Origin: Oscillatoria sp. FACHB-1406
GTDB lineage: Bacteria; Cyanobacteriota; Cyanobacteriia; Cyanobacteriales; Spirulinaceae
Assembly: GCF_014698145.1 (NCBI RefSeq)
Contig: NZ_JACJSM010000014.1
Location: 62,001 to 126,000, forward strand
Length of the DNA: 64,000 bases
Direction of reading: 5' to 3'
Part shown: positions 51,728 to 60,458 of the stretch, in pieces
How the letters are laid out: each line of letters begins with the position of its first letter
Numbering within the stretch: position 1 is the first letter of the stretch
Translations under genes and position numbers: made by a program
Notes under the pieces: model-generated
Told to the model about the DNA's origin: nothing
Databases searched by the model: none
The model's input: the letters and a program-made list of their open reading frames with translations, nothing else

Positions 51728-52462
51728 TTAATCCCAATCTCCACCTTGTCGCGTTTCTATGGTTTGGGTCAGCCAAACGCGATTAAAATCCAGTTGGCGA
51801 AACAGGATTTGCAAGTGGGGAATCGGATCGGGCGTACCTTCATCGAATGCACGTCTTTCAATTTCTGTCAAGCCGAGTTGCTGAAATTGAGCGATTTCGT
51901 TTTCTGAGAGCGGCCAGGGCGGCCCTTCGGGTGCGGCTTCGGTATCGCGAAAGCGGGTGACGAGAAAGAGCGTTCCGCCCGCATCAACAGCCGAGGCAAT
52001 TTCGGCAAGCGCCTGGGAGCGAACCGCGATCGGCAACGCTTGCAGGTTGCGAATTTCAACCACCAGATCGAAGGCTTGATTCCAGGCGGGATCGGGCTTA
52101 AAGAGATCGGCGACGATGTAGTGAACCTTGGAGTGGGGAAAACGCTGCTTGCACCACGCGATCGCGCTGGGCGAAATATCGAAGGCAGTCACCGCAAAAC
52201 CAAGCTTGGAAAGCGCTTCGGCATCATCACCCAGCCCGCAACCAATGACGAGGGCGGATTTTCCCGCACCGCTGAGATTTGTTGCCTCCAGCCATTCTTG
52301 CAAGGTGGGATGGGGCGTGAGGCGCGCCCACGGGACTTGCTGGGGATCGCCTTCTGCTTCGGCGTACATCACTTCAAACCAACCGGAGGGATCGGAACGC
52401 GCGATCGCTTCGGCGGCTAAGCGTTGAACTTTCTGTCGGGGGAGTTCGGATGGTTCTGACAT
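51728..52462 (-). CDS. SAM-dependent methyltransferase
   Basis: A 244-residue class I methyltransferase. Motif I is SALVIGCGLGDDAEALSKLG, followed by VTAFDISPSAIAWCKQRFP, the acidic motif VHYIVADLFKPDPAWNQAFD, and AGGTLFLVTRFRDTEA. The overall layout (PSGWFEVMYAEAEGDPQQVP at the N-terminus) recalls TPMT/tehB-like enzymes of cyanobacteria. The acceptor is unknown. It stands upstream of the phosphodiesterase gene on the same strand with 34 bp between starts and stops, so co-transcription is likely. Confidence 0.83.
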   Translation of the reverse strand: MSEPSELPRQKVQRLAAEAIARSDPSGWFEVMYAEAEGDPQQVPWARLTPHPTLQEWLEATNLSGAGKSALVIGCGLGDDAEALSKLGFAVTAFDISPSAIAWCKQRFPHSKVHYIVADLFKPDPAWNQAFDLVVEIRNLQALPIAVRSQALAEIASAVDAGGTLFLVTRFRDTEAAPEGPPWPLSENEIAQFQQLGLTEIERRAFDEGTPDPIPHLQILFRQLDFNRVWLTQTIETRQGGDWD

Positions 52463-52681
52463 TGAAAAATTACTTTTCTATTCTCGCTACTCTACCTTCT
52501 TTTCGAGCGAATCGTTCGGGGTAAGCAGCGATCGGCGGCTTCTCTAATTCCTCGAAGCGATTATAGCTTTAATTCTCTCCTCTGGGACTACTCCCCATCA
52601 CCCAGTTTTCTCGGTATTTATCCCAGTTGGCTGGTTGTGTCAGAACGCGCGATCGCAGAATCGCGATCGCGCTTCACTCTG

Positions 52682-53305
52682 CTACTGACTCAACCATTCG
52701 ATCGCGCGCCGAATCCATTCTTCGGCTGCCGGATTTTTGAGCAATAATTCATCTTTCCCCAGCGCCGACAGTGCTTGTTCGATTTCTTGATTCTCGTAGC
52801 CCAGCGCCATTAACGTCATTTCGACATCTTCTAAAATTGCTAGGGAGGGGGCCGCCGCAGCATCGGCGCGAACGCCAGAAACTTGCCGCCATTGCGACAT
52901 TTTTGTTTTTAATTCTAGGGCGATGCGTTCTGCGGTTTTCTGCCCGACTCCGGGCGTTTTAGAAAGGGTTTTAACATTGCCGGTGACAATCGCTTGGACT
53001 AACGTTTCAATGCCTAATGTATCGATTAATGCGATCGCCATTTGCGCGCCAATCCCGCTGACGCTAATCAGTTGGCGAAATAAGTCCCGTTCGGCGGCAC
53101 TGGTAAATCCGTATAATGTCGGCTGTTCTTCGCGGACTTGCAAGTGGGTAAAAACTTGCAGTTCGGTGTTGGGGGCGAGTTGTCTGGCGAAGCGAGAGGG
53201 GATTTGTATGTCGTAGCCTATCCCGTTGACTTCGAGAATTAAGGTGATGCGATTGTTGAGTCCTTTAATAACTTCAATCGCCTGCCCTTTGAGGTAGCTA
53301 ATCAT
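52682..53305 (-). CDS. ruvA: Holliday junction branch migration protein RuvA
   Basis: A 207-residue protein. The N-terminal OB fold starts MISYLKGQAIEVIKGLNNRI and VNGIGYDIQIPSRF; two helix-hairpin-helix motifs follow (LISVSGIGAQMAIALIDTLG; LSKTPGVGQKTAERIALELK). The C-terminal domain that touches RuvB is LEDVEMTLMALGYENQEIEQ. RuvA tetramers hold Holliday junctions for RuvB. The start at 53305 overlaps the stop of spp as ATGA, so the two are translationally coupled. Longer upstream codons are spp shadow. Confidence 0.95.
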   Translation of the reverse strand: MISYLKGQAIEVIKGLNNRITLILEVNGIGYDIQIPSRFARQLAPNTELQVFTHLQVREEQPTLYGFTSAAERDLFRQLISVSGIGAQMAIALIDTLGIETLVQAIVTGNVKTLSKTPGVGQKTAERIALELKTKMSQWRQVSGVRADAAAAPSLAILEDVEMTLMALGYENQEIEQALSALGKDELLLKNPAAEEWIRRAIEWLSQ

Positions 53306-54063
53306 GGCAGAAAGCCGAAATGCTGCAAGCCTTCTAGGATACCACCCGCGCAACGCGATCGCGCCAAGTAATGGTTGTCATTAGCATTCTCGCGATACCA
53401 CTGCTGCAATTCTGGCATGGCATTGCCGACGAGAACGCCCCGCACGCCTTCGGTACTAAACAGGGAGATATCGTTGCCAGAATCGCCGCAAACGACGGTG
53501 TTATAGCGGTAAAATCCCCATTTTTGCCGCAGGTATTGCACGGCGTAGCCTTTATTTCCTTTCGCGGGCAGAATATCGAGATCGCGCCCGCCGCTGTAAA
53601 TAATCTGGACTTCTAATTCTTGGGCGGCGAAGCGAGACTTTAAGGCGGGAAGGACTGTTTCTGCGTCTTCTAGGGTGAGGAAATAGCTGGATTTGAACGC
53701 GCCTTGTTCGGAGTCGGGCTGGGGATTCAATTGTTCGTAGTTGGACGCGATCGCGGTGATTTTAGCGCCTTCCCATCCCTGGGAAAGATGTTGGGACCAT
53801 TCGGGATCGGCGGTTTCGGTGTCGGGATCGGGGTAAATCGTCGTCCCGACGTAGGCAATTAAGGCATCGGGATGCAGTAATGCTTGTTCTTGCGCCAGTT
53901 CCCGGTACAATGGCAGCGATCGCCCCGTTGCATACACGATTTTGCTGCCGTAGTTGTAGCGATGCCATTTCAAGCGTTCGTTTAAGGTTTCTAAGGCGGC
54001 GCGATCGCCGACTAAGGTATTATCTAAATCGGTTACGAATAGGAAAGGAGCAGTTTCAGTCAT
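53302..54063 (-). CDS. spp: Sucrose-phosphate phosphatase
   Basis: A 253-residue HAD hydrolase: motif I FLFVTDLDNTLVGDRAALET with the nucleophile Asp, motif II YATGRSLPLY, cap segment TIYPDPDTETADPEWSQHLS, and motifs III/IV ILPAKGNKGYAVQYLRQKWG and TVVCGDSGNDISLF. It removes phosphate from sucrose-6-phosphate, the last step of sucrose synthesis, used by cyanobacteria as a compatible solute. It overlaps ruvA by 4 bp; the functional link between the two is unclear. Confidence 0.92.
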   Translation of the reverse strand: MTETAPFLFVTDLDNTLVGDRAALETLNERLKWHRYNYGSKIVYATGRSLPLYRELAQEQALLHPDALIAYVGTTIYPDPDTETADPEWSQHLSQGWEGAKITAIASNYEQLNPQPDSEQGAFKSSYFLTLEDAETVLPALKSRFAAQELEVQIIYSGGRDLDILPAKGNKGYAVQYLRQKWGFYRYNTVVCGDSGNDISLFSTEGVRGVLVGNAMPELQQWYRENANDNHYLARSRCAGGILEGLQHFGFLP

Positions 54064-54203
54064 CAGTTATTCAGTTATCAGTTATCGGTTCTTCAAGCTG
54101 GGGAGAAAGACAGCGCTCTTTCCGCTCGGATATCCTCTCCTGTGACCGCAAAAGGTCGATTTTTTGCATCTGTGCTGTTTTGCCGCCCTCATTATACCGC
54201 CCC

Positions 54204-55145
54204 ATGACGCTCTCAAACCTCAAGCAATCCCTCCTCAATCGCATCGTCGAGTGGGTGCGAGCGAATCTGTTTCTCGAACGTCTGTTGTGCGATTTCTGCG
54301 CCAATTCTTTTTTAAGGGATCGGCTCAAGTTTGGCGCGATCGCTTATCATTATCTTTCTAGTTTCGAGCATCCTGAATGGCGCGTTACTCGCCTCGATGG
54401 TTGCCAGTTTTGGGTCAATATTGCTGAATATCAAGGACTCTGGCTCTACTTTTTTCGCGAGCATCAAGAACCGCGATCGGCACGCTTAGCTGCTGAGTTG
54501 ATTCGAGCGGGCGATACTTGTATCGATGTTGGGGCAAATATGGGCAGCTATACTTTTTTGATGGCGAGTCGTGTCGGCGATCGCGGTCGCGTTTTTGCCT
54601 TTGAACCGCAACCTAATTTATATCAAAAATTACTCGATTCTCAGCAACTCAATTCCCTCGAAAAAATATTGTCAATAGATTCAAGGATATTATACAGTAA
54701 AACAGGAGAGAAATGCAAGCTTTTTTTGTCGGAAGATGCTCGTAATTCCGGCATGGCTTCCACGCTTTGTCACGGCGATTTTTTGAAAGAATATTCGTTT
54801 ATCGAACGGGAAACCGTCACCTTATCCGATTACTTCCAGGCGCAAAAGCTGAAGAGTTGCGACTTGTTAAAAGTAGATGTAGAATGTGCGGAAATGGAAG
54901 TGTTTCAAGGTGCGATCGACCTCTTCCAACAGCATCGCATTCGTTACCTCATCGTCGAACAAGCCGCAGGCAGCGACTCCCAAAAACTTTTACAAACTTG
55001 GGGTTATACTGGATGGTATATCGACGAATATAAAACGAAATTAGTCGCGCTCGACGAAACCCCAAAAGAGCGCTTCGGTAACTACTTATTTGTCAGTCCT
55101 CGCGAGCTTGTTGAATTCAAACATCGTTACTCCCATTGGCTATAA
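54204..55145 (+). CDS. FkbM-family methyltransferase
   Basis: A 313-residue enzyme. SAM-binding motif TCIDVGANMGSYTFLMASRV, then VFAFEPQPNLYQKLLDSQQL, and the FkbM pattern VTLSDYFQAQKLKSCDLLKV followed by DVECAEMEVFQGAIDLF. These enzymes methylate hydroxyls on sugars or polyketides. I chose the ATG at 54204, because the open frame upstream of it runs over the divergent spp gene. It overlaps the glycosyltransferase gene that follows by 10 bp, so they form a glycan operon. Confidence 0.87.
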   Translation: MTLSNLKQSLLNRIVEWVRANLFLERLLCDFCANSFLRDRLKFGAIAYHYLSSFEHPEWRVTRLDGCQFWVNIAEYQGLWLYFFREHQEPRSARLAAELIRAGDTCIDVGANMGSYTFLMASRVGDRGRVFAFEPQPNLYQKLLDSQQLNSLEKILSIDSRILYSKTGEKCKLFLSEDARNSGMASTLCHGDFLKEYSFIERETVTLSDYFQAQKLKSCDLLKVDVECAEMEVFQGAIDLFQQHRIRYLIVEQAAGSDSQKLLQTWGYTGWYIDEYKTKLVALDETPKERFGNYLFVSPRELVEFKHRYSHWL

Positions 55146-56308
55146 TCTCGATCGAAAATCAACCCTTAAAAATCCTGATGGTGCTGCATATGCCTTGGGA
55201 TCGCAATTTAGGCGGTTCGCGAGTGCAGTTGGAATTAGCCGAAGAATTCCAAGCAATGGGGCATCACGTCGAAAAGTTCGACATAAACGATGCGTTTCCC
55301 CATGCAAAACCTTCCCTTATTGCTAGCTTGACTCGTCCCAGCTTTTCGGTTAAAGCGAAAGCTTTTGTCTGTGCCAATGCCCATCGGTTTGATATCATCG
55401 ACGCGCATCAAGGAAATCTCCCTTTTAGTAAGAAAGAGTTGGGCTTTCAAGGCTTATTAATCGCGAGATCCGTCGGATTGCACGCCTTCTACGAAGAATA
55501 TTTTCGACAAGAACGCCAAACCTTTCCTACCCAAAACTGGAAACTCAAACTTTTAGATATTCTCCTCACCGGACAGCGAAATCGAGAACGTCCCCTCTAT
55601 CCTCGCAGCTTCCAATATTGCGATTTAATTAACTTGCCCAATCGCGATGAATTGGCTTATGTTCGCGATGTTATGGGATGGGGAGAAAAAGCGCGAGTCT
55701 TTCCTTTCGGAATTTCGCGATCGCGCCAAGCTGAGTTTGCAAACATTATCCCCCCCGCTCGCCTCAGATTAACCCATCCTACTGTTGCCTTTATTGGCAC
55801 TTGGAGCGGGCGAAAAGGTGCGCGAGATTGGCGAGAAATTATTCAACGAGTTCGCCAACAAATCCCCAACGTTCGTTTCCATTTCCTGGGGACAAGCTTG
55901 CACGAAAAAGCTGTTTTAGCCGACTTACAAGGACAAGAAGATATTGTAAAAATCGTCCCTCAATACAACAGCAGCGAACTGCCCCAACTGCTACGCGATG
56001 TCACCGTCGGCGCATTTCCCAGCTATATTGAAGGATTCGGTTTCGCCGTCCTCGAAAAGCTCGCCTGCGGAATTCCGACTGTGGTTTATGATGTACCGGG
56101 GCCGCGCGAAATGTTATGTTATTTAGATGAATCCTGGCGAGTTGCGGCGGGCGACATCGAAGGATTTAGCGATCGCATCGTTCGTCTCCTCCAACAAAAC
56201 GAAATATCCTACGCCCAGCTTTCCCAACAATGCGTTGACGTTACCGCAAAATTCACCTGGGATTGCATTGCGCGCGACACCCTCACCGCCTATTTAGGGC
56301 TTGGGTGA
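55136..56308 (+). CDS. Family 4 glycosyltransferase
   Basis: A 390-residue GT-B enzyme with a TTG start at 55136 (an ATG at 55178 is the alternative). N-terminal LKILMVLHMPWDRNLGGSRV shows the glycine-rich acceptor-side loop. The C-terminal donor domain has TVAFIGTWSGRKGARDWREI, FHFLGTSLHEKAVLADLQGQ and the EX7E-type signature SYIEGFGFAVLEKLACGIPT. It transfers a sugar during polysaccharide or glycolipid synthesis. Overlaps the FkbM gene. Confidence 0.87.
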   Translation: MAIISIENQPLKILMVLHMPWDRNLGGSRVQLELAEEFQAMGHHVEKFDINDAFPHAKPSLIASLTRPSFSVKAKAFVCANAHRFDIIDAHQGNLPFSKKELGFQGLLIARSVGLHAFYEEYFRQERQTFPTQNWKLKLLDILLTGQRNRERPLYPRSFQYCDLINLPNRDELAYVRDVMGWGEKARVFPFGISRSRQAEFANIIPPARLRLTHPTVAFIGTWSGRKGARDWREIIQRVRQQIPNVRFHFLGTSLHEKAVLADLQGQEDIVKIVPQYNSSELPQLLRDVTVGAFPSYIEGFGFAVLEKLACGIPTVVYDVPGPREMLCYLDESWRVAAGDIEGFSDRIVRLLQQNEISYAQLSQQCVDVTAKFTWDCIARDTLTAYLGLG

Positions 56309-56662
56309 AGAATGGACAATGGACGAATGGCACGGAAATATGAGTTCAAAAATCGCCCAAAGCATTGATATTTCGTAGGGTGGGCAGCGCCCACCAGCCT
56401 TAAGTCAGCGCCATTCGACAAGGGACAATTGACAACGTTAACCCATCGTTATTTCTCCCTCTCCCGAACAGGCGTTGACGACTCACCTCCGAAAACAATT
56501 TTTCCGAGGCGCTTGACATTTAAACTTAAAACTGTAACAATAGATACAGAAAATAAATCGTTCATCTCTTTCAGATTTCACTCAGAAGAGACGGAAGTAG
56601 GGAAAACCTCCCCGAAGGAACGCGCCTCATAATCCGATACACCCTTATTAGGAGGCGACATC
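56309..56662. other. Intergenic region with repeats and a promoter
   Basis: No convincing gene. It holds the AATGGCAC/GCGCCATT pair (56333-56416) with the inverted GGTGGGCGCTGCCCACC core at 56375-56400, and the promoter of the DUF4278 gene. Confidence 0.75.
56513..56541 (+). promoter_or_regulatory. Sigma-70-type promoter of the DUF4278 gene
   Basis: TTGACA (56513-56518), a 17-bp spacer and AACAAT (56536-56541). The -35 box is consensus and the spacer ideal. The transcript would have a leader of about 115 nt before the ATG at 56663. Confidence 0.7.
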
Positions 56663-56986
56663 ATGAAACTTTCTTATCGCGGTATCAGCTACGAGCAAGC
56701 TGCTCCGGCAACAGAAACGACACCAGCAGAAACAGGCGGCAAATACCGGGGTTGCGATTGGCGATTCCGCAATCTCAAAAAACCCCCCGTCTTACAACCG
56801 ACGCGCAACTTAGTTTATCGCGGCGTTACCTATAACCGGGGCGAAGCAGCCGAAACAAACCCCACTCCAATCACTCAACAAGCGCGTCGCCTGTTCCTCA
56901 ACCGCCAACAAGAACAGCGCAACCGCCAACAAGCAATGTTGAATCGCAGTTCTGCTGAAGTCGGCTTACCGCTGGAAACCCTGTAA
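56663..56986 (+). CDS. DUF4278 domain protein
   Basis: A 107-residue cyanobacterial protein with two copies of the DUF4278 motif: MKLSYRGISYEQ at the start and LVYRGVTYNRGEA in the middle, then a Q/R/N-rich C-terminus (NRQQEQRNRQQAMLNRSSAE). Function unknown; the family is often stress-regulated. AGGAGG stands 8 bases before the ATG, a near-perfect ribosome-binding site, and with the promoter and terminator described it is a well-expressed single-gene unit. Confidence 0.9.
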   Translation: MKLSYRGISYEQAAPATETTPAETGGKYRGCDWRFRNLKKPPVLQPTRNLVYRGVTYNRGEAAETNPTPITQQARRLFLNRQQEQRNRQQAMLNRSSAEVGLPLETL

Positions 56987-57012
56987 GCTTTAGCCATCCG
57001 GCTTTAATGCGA

Positions 57013-57050
57013 TTTCCCCACTTCCCCTCGGTTGTGGGGAAACTTCTTTT
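57013..57050 (+). terminator. Intrinsic terminator of the DUF4278 gene
   Basis: TTTCCCCAC (57013-57021) and GTGGGGAAA (57034-57042) form a perfect 9-bp stem with a 12-nt loop, followed by CTTCTTTTT. It stands 27 bp after the stop and ahead of the convergent photolyase gene. Confidence 0.85.
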
Positions 57051-57062
57051 TAGAGTTAGCCC

Positions 57063-58532
57063 TTAGTTTGCTTTAACTGCCGCCTGATACCGTTGTTCGT
57101 TCTCGCGAACCGAACGCTGAAAATCAACCACGGGGCGGGGATAATCCACCCCTAAGCGCACGCCGTAACGCTGTTGCTCGCTCGCATCCATTTTCCACGG
57201 TTCTCGCGCGAGATGGGCGGGAAGCGCAGCCAGTTCGGGCAGCCAGTGCTTAATGTAGCGCGCTTGGGGGTCGTAGTCGAGGCTTTGTTTGGGGATATTG
57301 AAGTAACGAAAACCGCGCGCATCGTTCCCCACACCCGCCACGTAGTTCCAATTTCCGTAGTTACTGCAAACGTCGTAGTCGATGAGGAGCGATTCAAACC
57401 ATTCTGCTCCCATGCGCCAATCGATACCGAGGTTTTTTGTTAGGAAACTGGCAACGTTTTGTCTGCCGCGATTGGACATAAACCCCGTAGCGGCAAGTTC
57501 GCGCATATTGGCATCAACGAGGGGATAGCCGGTTTTGCCTTCTCTCCAGAGCAGTGCCAGTCGCGCATCGTCTTTCCAGGGTAAAGTAAGCCCTTGCAGT
57601 CCCTCTACATGAAAGACTTTCGAGCCGTGCTTGGCGCAGATGAAGCGAAAATAATCGCGCCAAAGCAGTTCAAAGATTAACCAGTAGGTGGAATCGTTCT
57701 TAACGCGCTCTTGCTCGTAAGCGCGCACTTGCTGGTAAATGGAGCGGGGCGACAAACTCCCATTCGCCAGCCACGCCGAGAATTTGGAGGAGTAATCGAC
57801 TCCAAGCATTCCGTTGCGGGTTTCTTTGTAGGTTTGCAGGCAATCGCTGTCCCAGAAATAATGAGTCAGACGCGCCCAACCCGCCGTCTCGCCGCCGAAG
57901 AAAGGAAAGACGGCACGACTATCGTGCGGGGACGGTTCGAGTCCAAAGCTCTCTAGCGTGGGGATTTCGCCCGGATTGAGTTCTGGCGGCAGGGATGGCA
58001 TTCGCTCTGGCGCTGCATAAGGTTCGCGAATTGTCAAGTTTTTTTCAACTTGCTTGCGGAAATTGGTAAATAGTTCGGGTAGTGCGGCGAGGGAGAAGGG
58101 TAAGTCATCGGGATGTAGAAGCGATGCTTCCCAAAAAGTCTGCATTTTGACACCGAGGGCGGCGAGTTGTCGTTGGAGGGCGCTTTCGACGGCGACTTCT
58201 TCGGCGGTGATTTCGCGATCGCAATAAACGCAGGAAATCTTGTATTCTCGAACAAGGCGGGGAATTTCCTCTTCCGGTTTGCCGTAGCGCACGATGAGAT
58301 TACTCCCCACTGCTTGCAGGGATTCGCGCAAGTCAGCGACAGATTCGAGCAGAAATCGAGCGCGAAACGCCCCAGTTTTCGGGAATCCCCAATCTGTTTG
58401 CCCAAATTGGCGCGGATCGAAGCAATAAACCGGGAAAATCGGGGCTTTGCTGCGGAGGGCGAGGTCTAACGGTTCGCGATCGCGCATTCGCAAGGTATTA
58501 CGATACCACAAAAGAATGGGAGAAGATGACAT
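57063..58532 (-). CDS. Cryptochrome DASH / photolyase family protein
   Basis: A 489-residue flavoprotein. The photolyase N-terminal domain begins PILLWYRNTLRMRDREPLDL; the FAD-binding domain has YSSKFSAWLANGSLSPRSIY, FELLWRDYFRFICAKHGSKV, LVDANMRELAATGFMSNRGR and YDVCSNYGNWNYVAGVGNDA. The WRDYFRF and SNRGRQNVASFL stretches and the length match cry-DASH of Synechocystis. Cry-DASH proteins repair UV lesions in single-stranded DNA and may sense blue light. Cytoplasmic. Confidence 0.93.
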   Translation of the reverse strand: MSSSPILLWYRNTLRMRDREPLDLALRSKAPIFPVYCFDPRQFGQTDWGFPKTGAFRARFLLESVADLRESLQAVGSNLIVRYGKPEEEIPRLVREYKISCVYCDREITAEEVAVESALQRQLAALGVKMQTFWEASLLHPDDLPFSLAALPELFTNFRKQVEKNLTIREPYAAPERMPSLPPELNPGEIPTLESFGLEPSPHDSRAVFPFFGGETAGWARLTHYFWDSDCLQTYKETRNGMLGVDYSSKFSAWLANGSLSPRSIYQQVRAYEQERVKNDSTYWLIFELLWRDYFRFICAKHGSKVFHVEGLQGLTLPWKDDARLALLWREGKTGYPLVDANMRELAATGFMSNRGRQNVASFLTKNLGIDWRMGAEWFESLLIDYDVCSNYGNWNYVAGVGNDARGFRYFNIPKQSLDYDPQARYIKHWLPELAALPAHLAREPWKMDASEQQRYGVRLGVDYPRPVVDFQRSVRENEQRYQAAVKAN

Positions 58533-58825
58533 TCGGGAAGGGAGTGAAGGGATGATTTCAATTCAACGTCAGAACGAGAGGAGACAAAAAAATTCTTGTT
58601 AACGAAGTTCAGTATTTTTTAGCTTAGCACTATCGCCCTAAAAAGACAGGAGGACACCTTTAACGAACCGCTACACGGGGAGTAATAAGAAAAGGTTCTT
58701 CTCTCAAATTTGTTATAGAATTATCCAAGTTTTAAGTATAAATAGCCAAAAGGTTAGGACTCCGGATTTCCCGACCAACGCATCAGTCAAACTGAAATTA
58801 TTACACTCTTGCCAAGTTTTAAACT

Positions 58826-59710
58826 TTGAATTCTCAACCCATCCAACTGAGTATCGCCCTCGTCACTCGCAACCGCCCGGAAAGCTTGCAACGCTGCTTG
58901 CAAAGTTGGCGCAATCAAACTGTTGCACCGTGGGAAATTGTCGTGTCCGATGACTCTAGCGACGAGTACGTTCCCAAAAACCAAGCAATCGCCCAACACC
59001 ATAATTGTAAATATTTGCGCGGCCCTCAACGCGGTCTTTATGCCAATCGCAATCATGTTAGTTTATCCTGTGGTGGTACTCATATTCTCACGGGCGACGA
59101 CGACCATATTCACCCCTCAGATTACGTTGAAAAAGTCTTAGAAAAAATTCATAGCGCTCCTCAACGAATTTGGGTATTTACTGAGCGCAACTTCAACGAA
59201 CCGCCCGACGCTCCCTTACAATGTCCCGGAGAACTTAACCCAAAAGGGGGAGGACGCGCGCCAAAAAATACTGACGATTGTGCTGCAATTGCTGACGGTT
59301 CTACCGCCTATCCGCGCGGCGTATTTGACAGTGGTTTGCGTTACGACGATACCTATCCGTTTGGTTATTTATGGTATCTTTGGGGACAAGTTTTAGTGCG
59401 GCATGGCTGGCGAATTTCTTATTCCGATGCCACGTTTGTCTGGCATTATTGTATCCGAGAGGAACGAGAGCGCGATCGCGTCTTGTTGCAGCGAGAACTA
59501 GAATGTAACTTTTACGTGACCTTAGTTTATAATTTGTGGGTTCAACCCTCTTTAAAAAATACAGCTTGGTCTGTCGCTGCTTTATTTCGGCGCGTCCTGT
59601 TGCCCGATACCATTCCGGGCTATTATATCAGTACGCGCATAGGAATCCTGCGCGCTATGCGAGTGTTGAAGCTGGCAATAAAAGCGCGCGATCGCTACCG
59701 AATCTGTTAA
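58826..59710 (+). CDS. Family 2 glycosyltransferase
   Basis: A 294-residue enzyme starting with TTG. IQLSIALVTRNRPESLQRCL, then WEIVVSDDSSDEYVPKNQAI and the DxD-like THILTGDDDHIHPSDYVEKV are the GT-A signatures. The C-terminal half (GSTAYPRGVFDSGLRYDDTY) resembles enzymes of the rhamnosyl or galactosyl transferase group. No membrane segment is obvious. It is the first of four glycan genes on the plus strand (to 62860). Confidence 0.83.
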   Translation: MNSQPIQLSIALVTRNRPESLQRCLQSWRNQTVAPWEIVVSDDSSDEYVPKNQAIAQHHNCKYLRGPQRGLYANRNHVSLSCGGTHILTGDDDHIHPSDYVEKVLEKIHSAPQRIWVFTERNFNEPPDAPLQCPGELNPKGGGRAPKNTDDCAAIADGSTAYPRGVFDSGLRYDDTYPFGYLWYLWGQVLVRHGWRISYSDATFVWHYCIREERERDRVLLQRELECNFYVTLVYNLWVQPSLKNTAWSVAALFRRVLLPDTIPGYYISTRIGILRAMRVLKLAIKARDRYRIC

Positions 59711-59731
59711 TTATAAAAGAACGATTCGCTC

Positions 59732-60454
59732 ATGTCCAAAAGTTACGCCCAATACGGAGAAGACTTAGAAATTATCCGGTTTTTCGGGAAGTCACATTCG
59801 GGGTATTATGTCGATGTCGGTGCGAATAACGGATTGCGAGATAGCAATACGGCTCTTCTTGAAGAATTGGGCTGGAAAGGGTTGTTGATAGAAGCCAATC
59901 CCGAGTTAATTGGAGCCGCAGCTAAAGCGCGATCGCAAAGTATTATCGTACATTGTGCTGTCGTCGATCCGGAAAATATCGGCGAGATTGAATTTTATCA
60001 AGTCACCGGAAAGAGTGAAAACCTCGATGGTTTATCTTCAACAAAAAAAGATAGCAAATTTTTAGAAAAAGTTTCTACTTACGGCGGTAAAATTAAGGCA
60101 GTTCGCGTTGTTGCGACAACATTGGATTTAATTTTTGAACAATACAAAATTCCCGCCAATTTTGAACTATTATCATTAGATGTGGAAGGGGCAGAATTAT
60201 CAGCCCTTAAAGGACTTTCTCTCGATCGCTACAAACCCAGACTGATTTTGGTCGAGGATAACTCCAACGGTGCAGATTGGCAAATCGCTCGTTATTTAAA
60301 GGCTTGGGACTATCAGCGCGTTCATCGTACTGGCGTTAATGATTGGTACGTTCGCTCTAAAGATAAAAAGTTTTTTGGCAAAAAAAGGTTAGCATTGCGC
60401 TATCAGTATCTAAAATGGTTTATTAAGTATAAAATCCTCAGAAAAAAATCATAA
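59732..60454 (+). CDS. FkbM-family methyltransferase
   Basis: A 240-residue enzyme beginning MSKSYAQYGEDLEIIRFFGK; the SAM site is GYYVDVGANNGLRDSNTALL with LLIEANPELIGAAAKARSQS. The FkbM end is VVATTLDLIFEQYKIPANFE followed by LLSLDVEGAELSALKGL. It probably methylates a sugar in the product of the neighbouring glycosyltransferases. It starts 21 bp after the previous gene and ends 4 bp before the next, indicating an operon. Confidence 0.87.
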   Translation: MSKSYAQYGEDLEIIRFFGKSHSGYYVDVGANNGLRDSNTALLEELGWKGLLIEANPELIGAAAKARSQSIIVHCAVVDPENIGEIEFYQVTGKSENLDGLSSTKKDSKFLEKVSTYGGKIKAVRVVATTLDLIFEQYKIPANFELLSLDVEGAELSALKGLSLDRYKPRLILVEDNSNGADWQIARYLKAWDYQRVHRTGVNDWYVRSKDKKFFGKKRLALRYQYLKWFIKYKILRKKS

Positions 60455-60458
60455 AGAC

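Noticed and set aside
53880-54203. N-terminal extension of the FkbM gene over the spp gene
   Set aside because: It is antisense to spp and encodes arginine-rich shadow sequence; the ATG at 54204 gives a normal FkbM start.
56429-56632. 67-residue frame upstream of the DUF4278 gene
   Set aside because: It spans the promoter, has no ribosome-binding site and no recognisable pattern.
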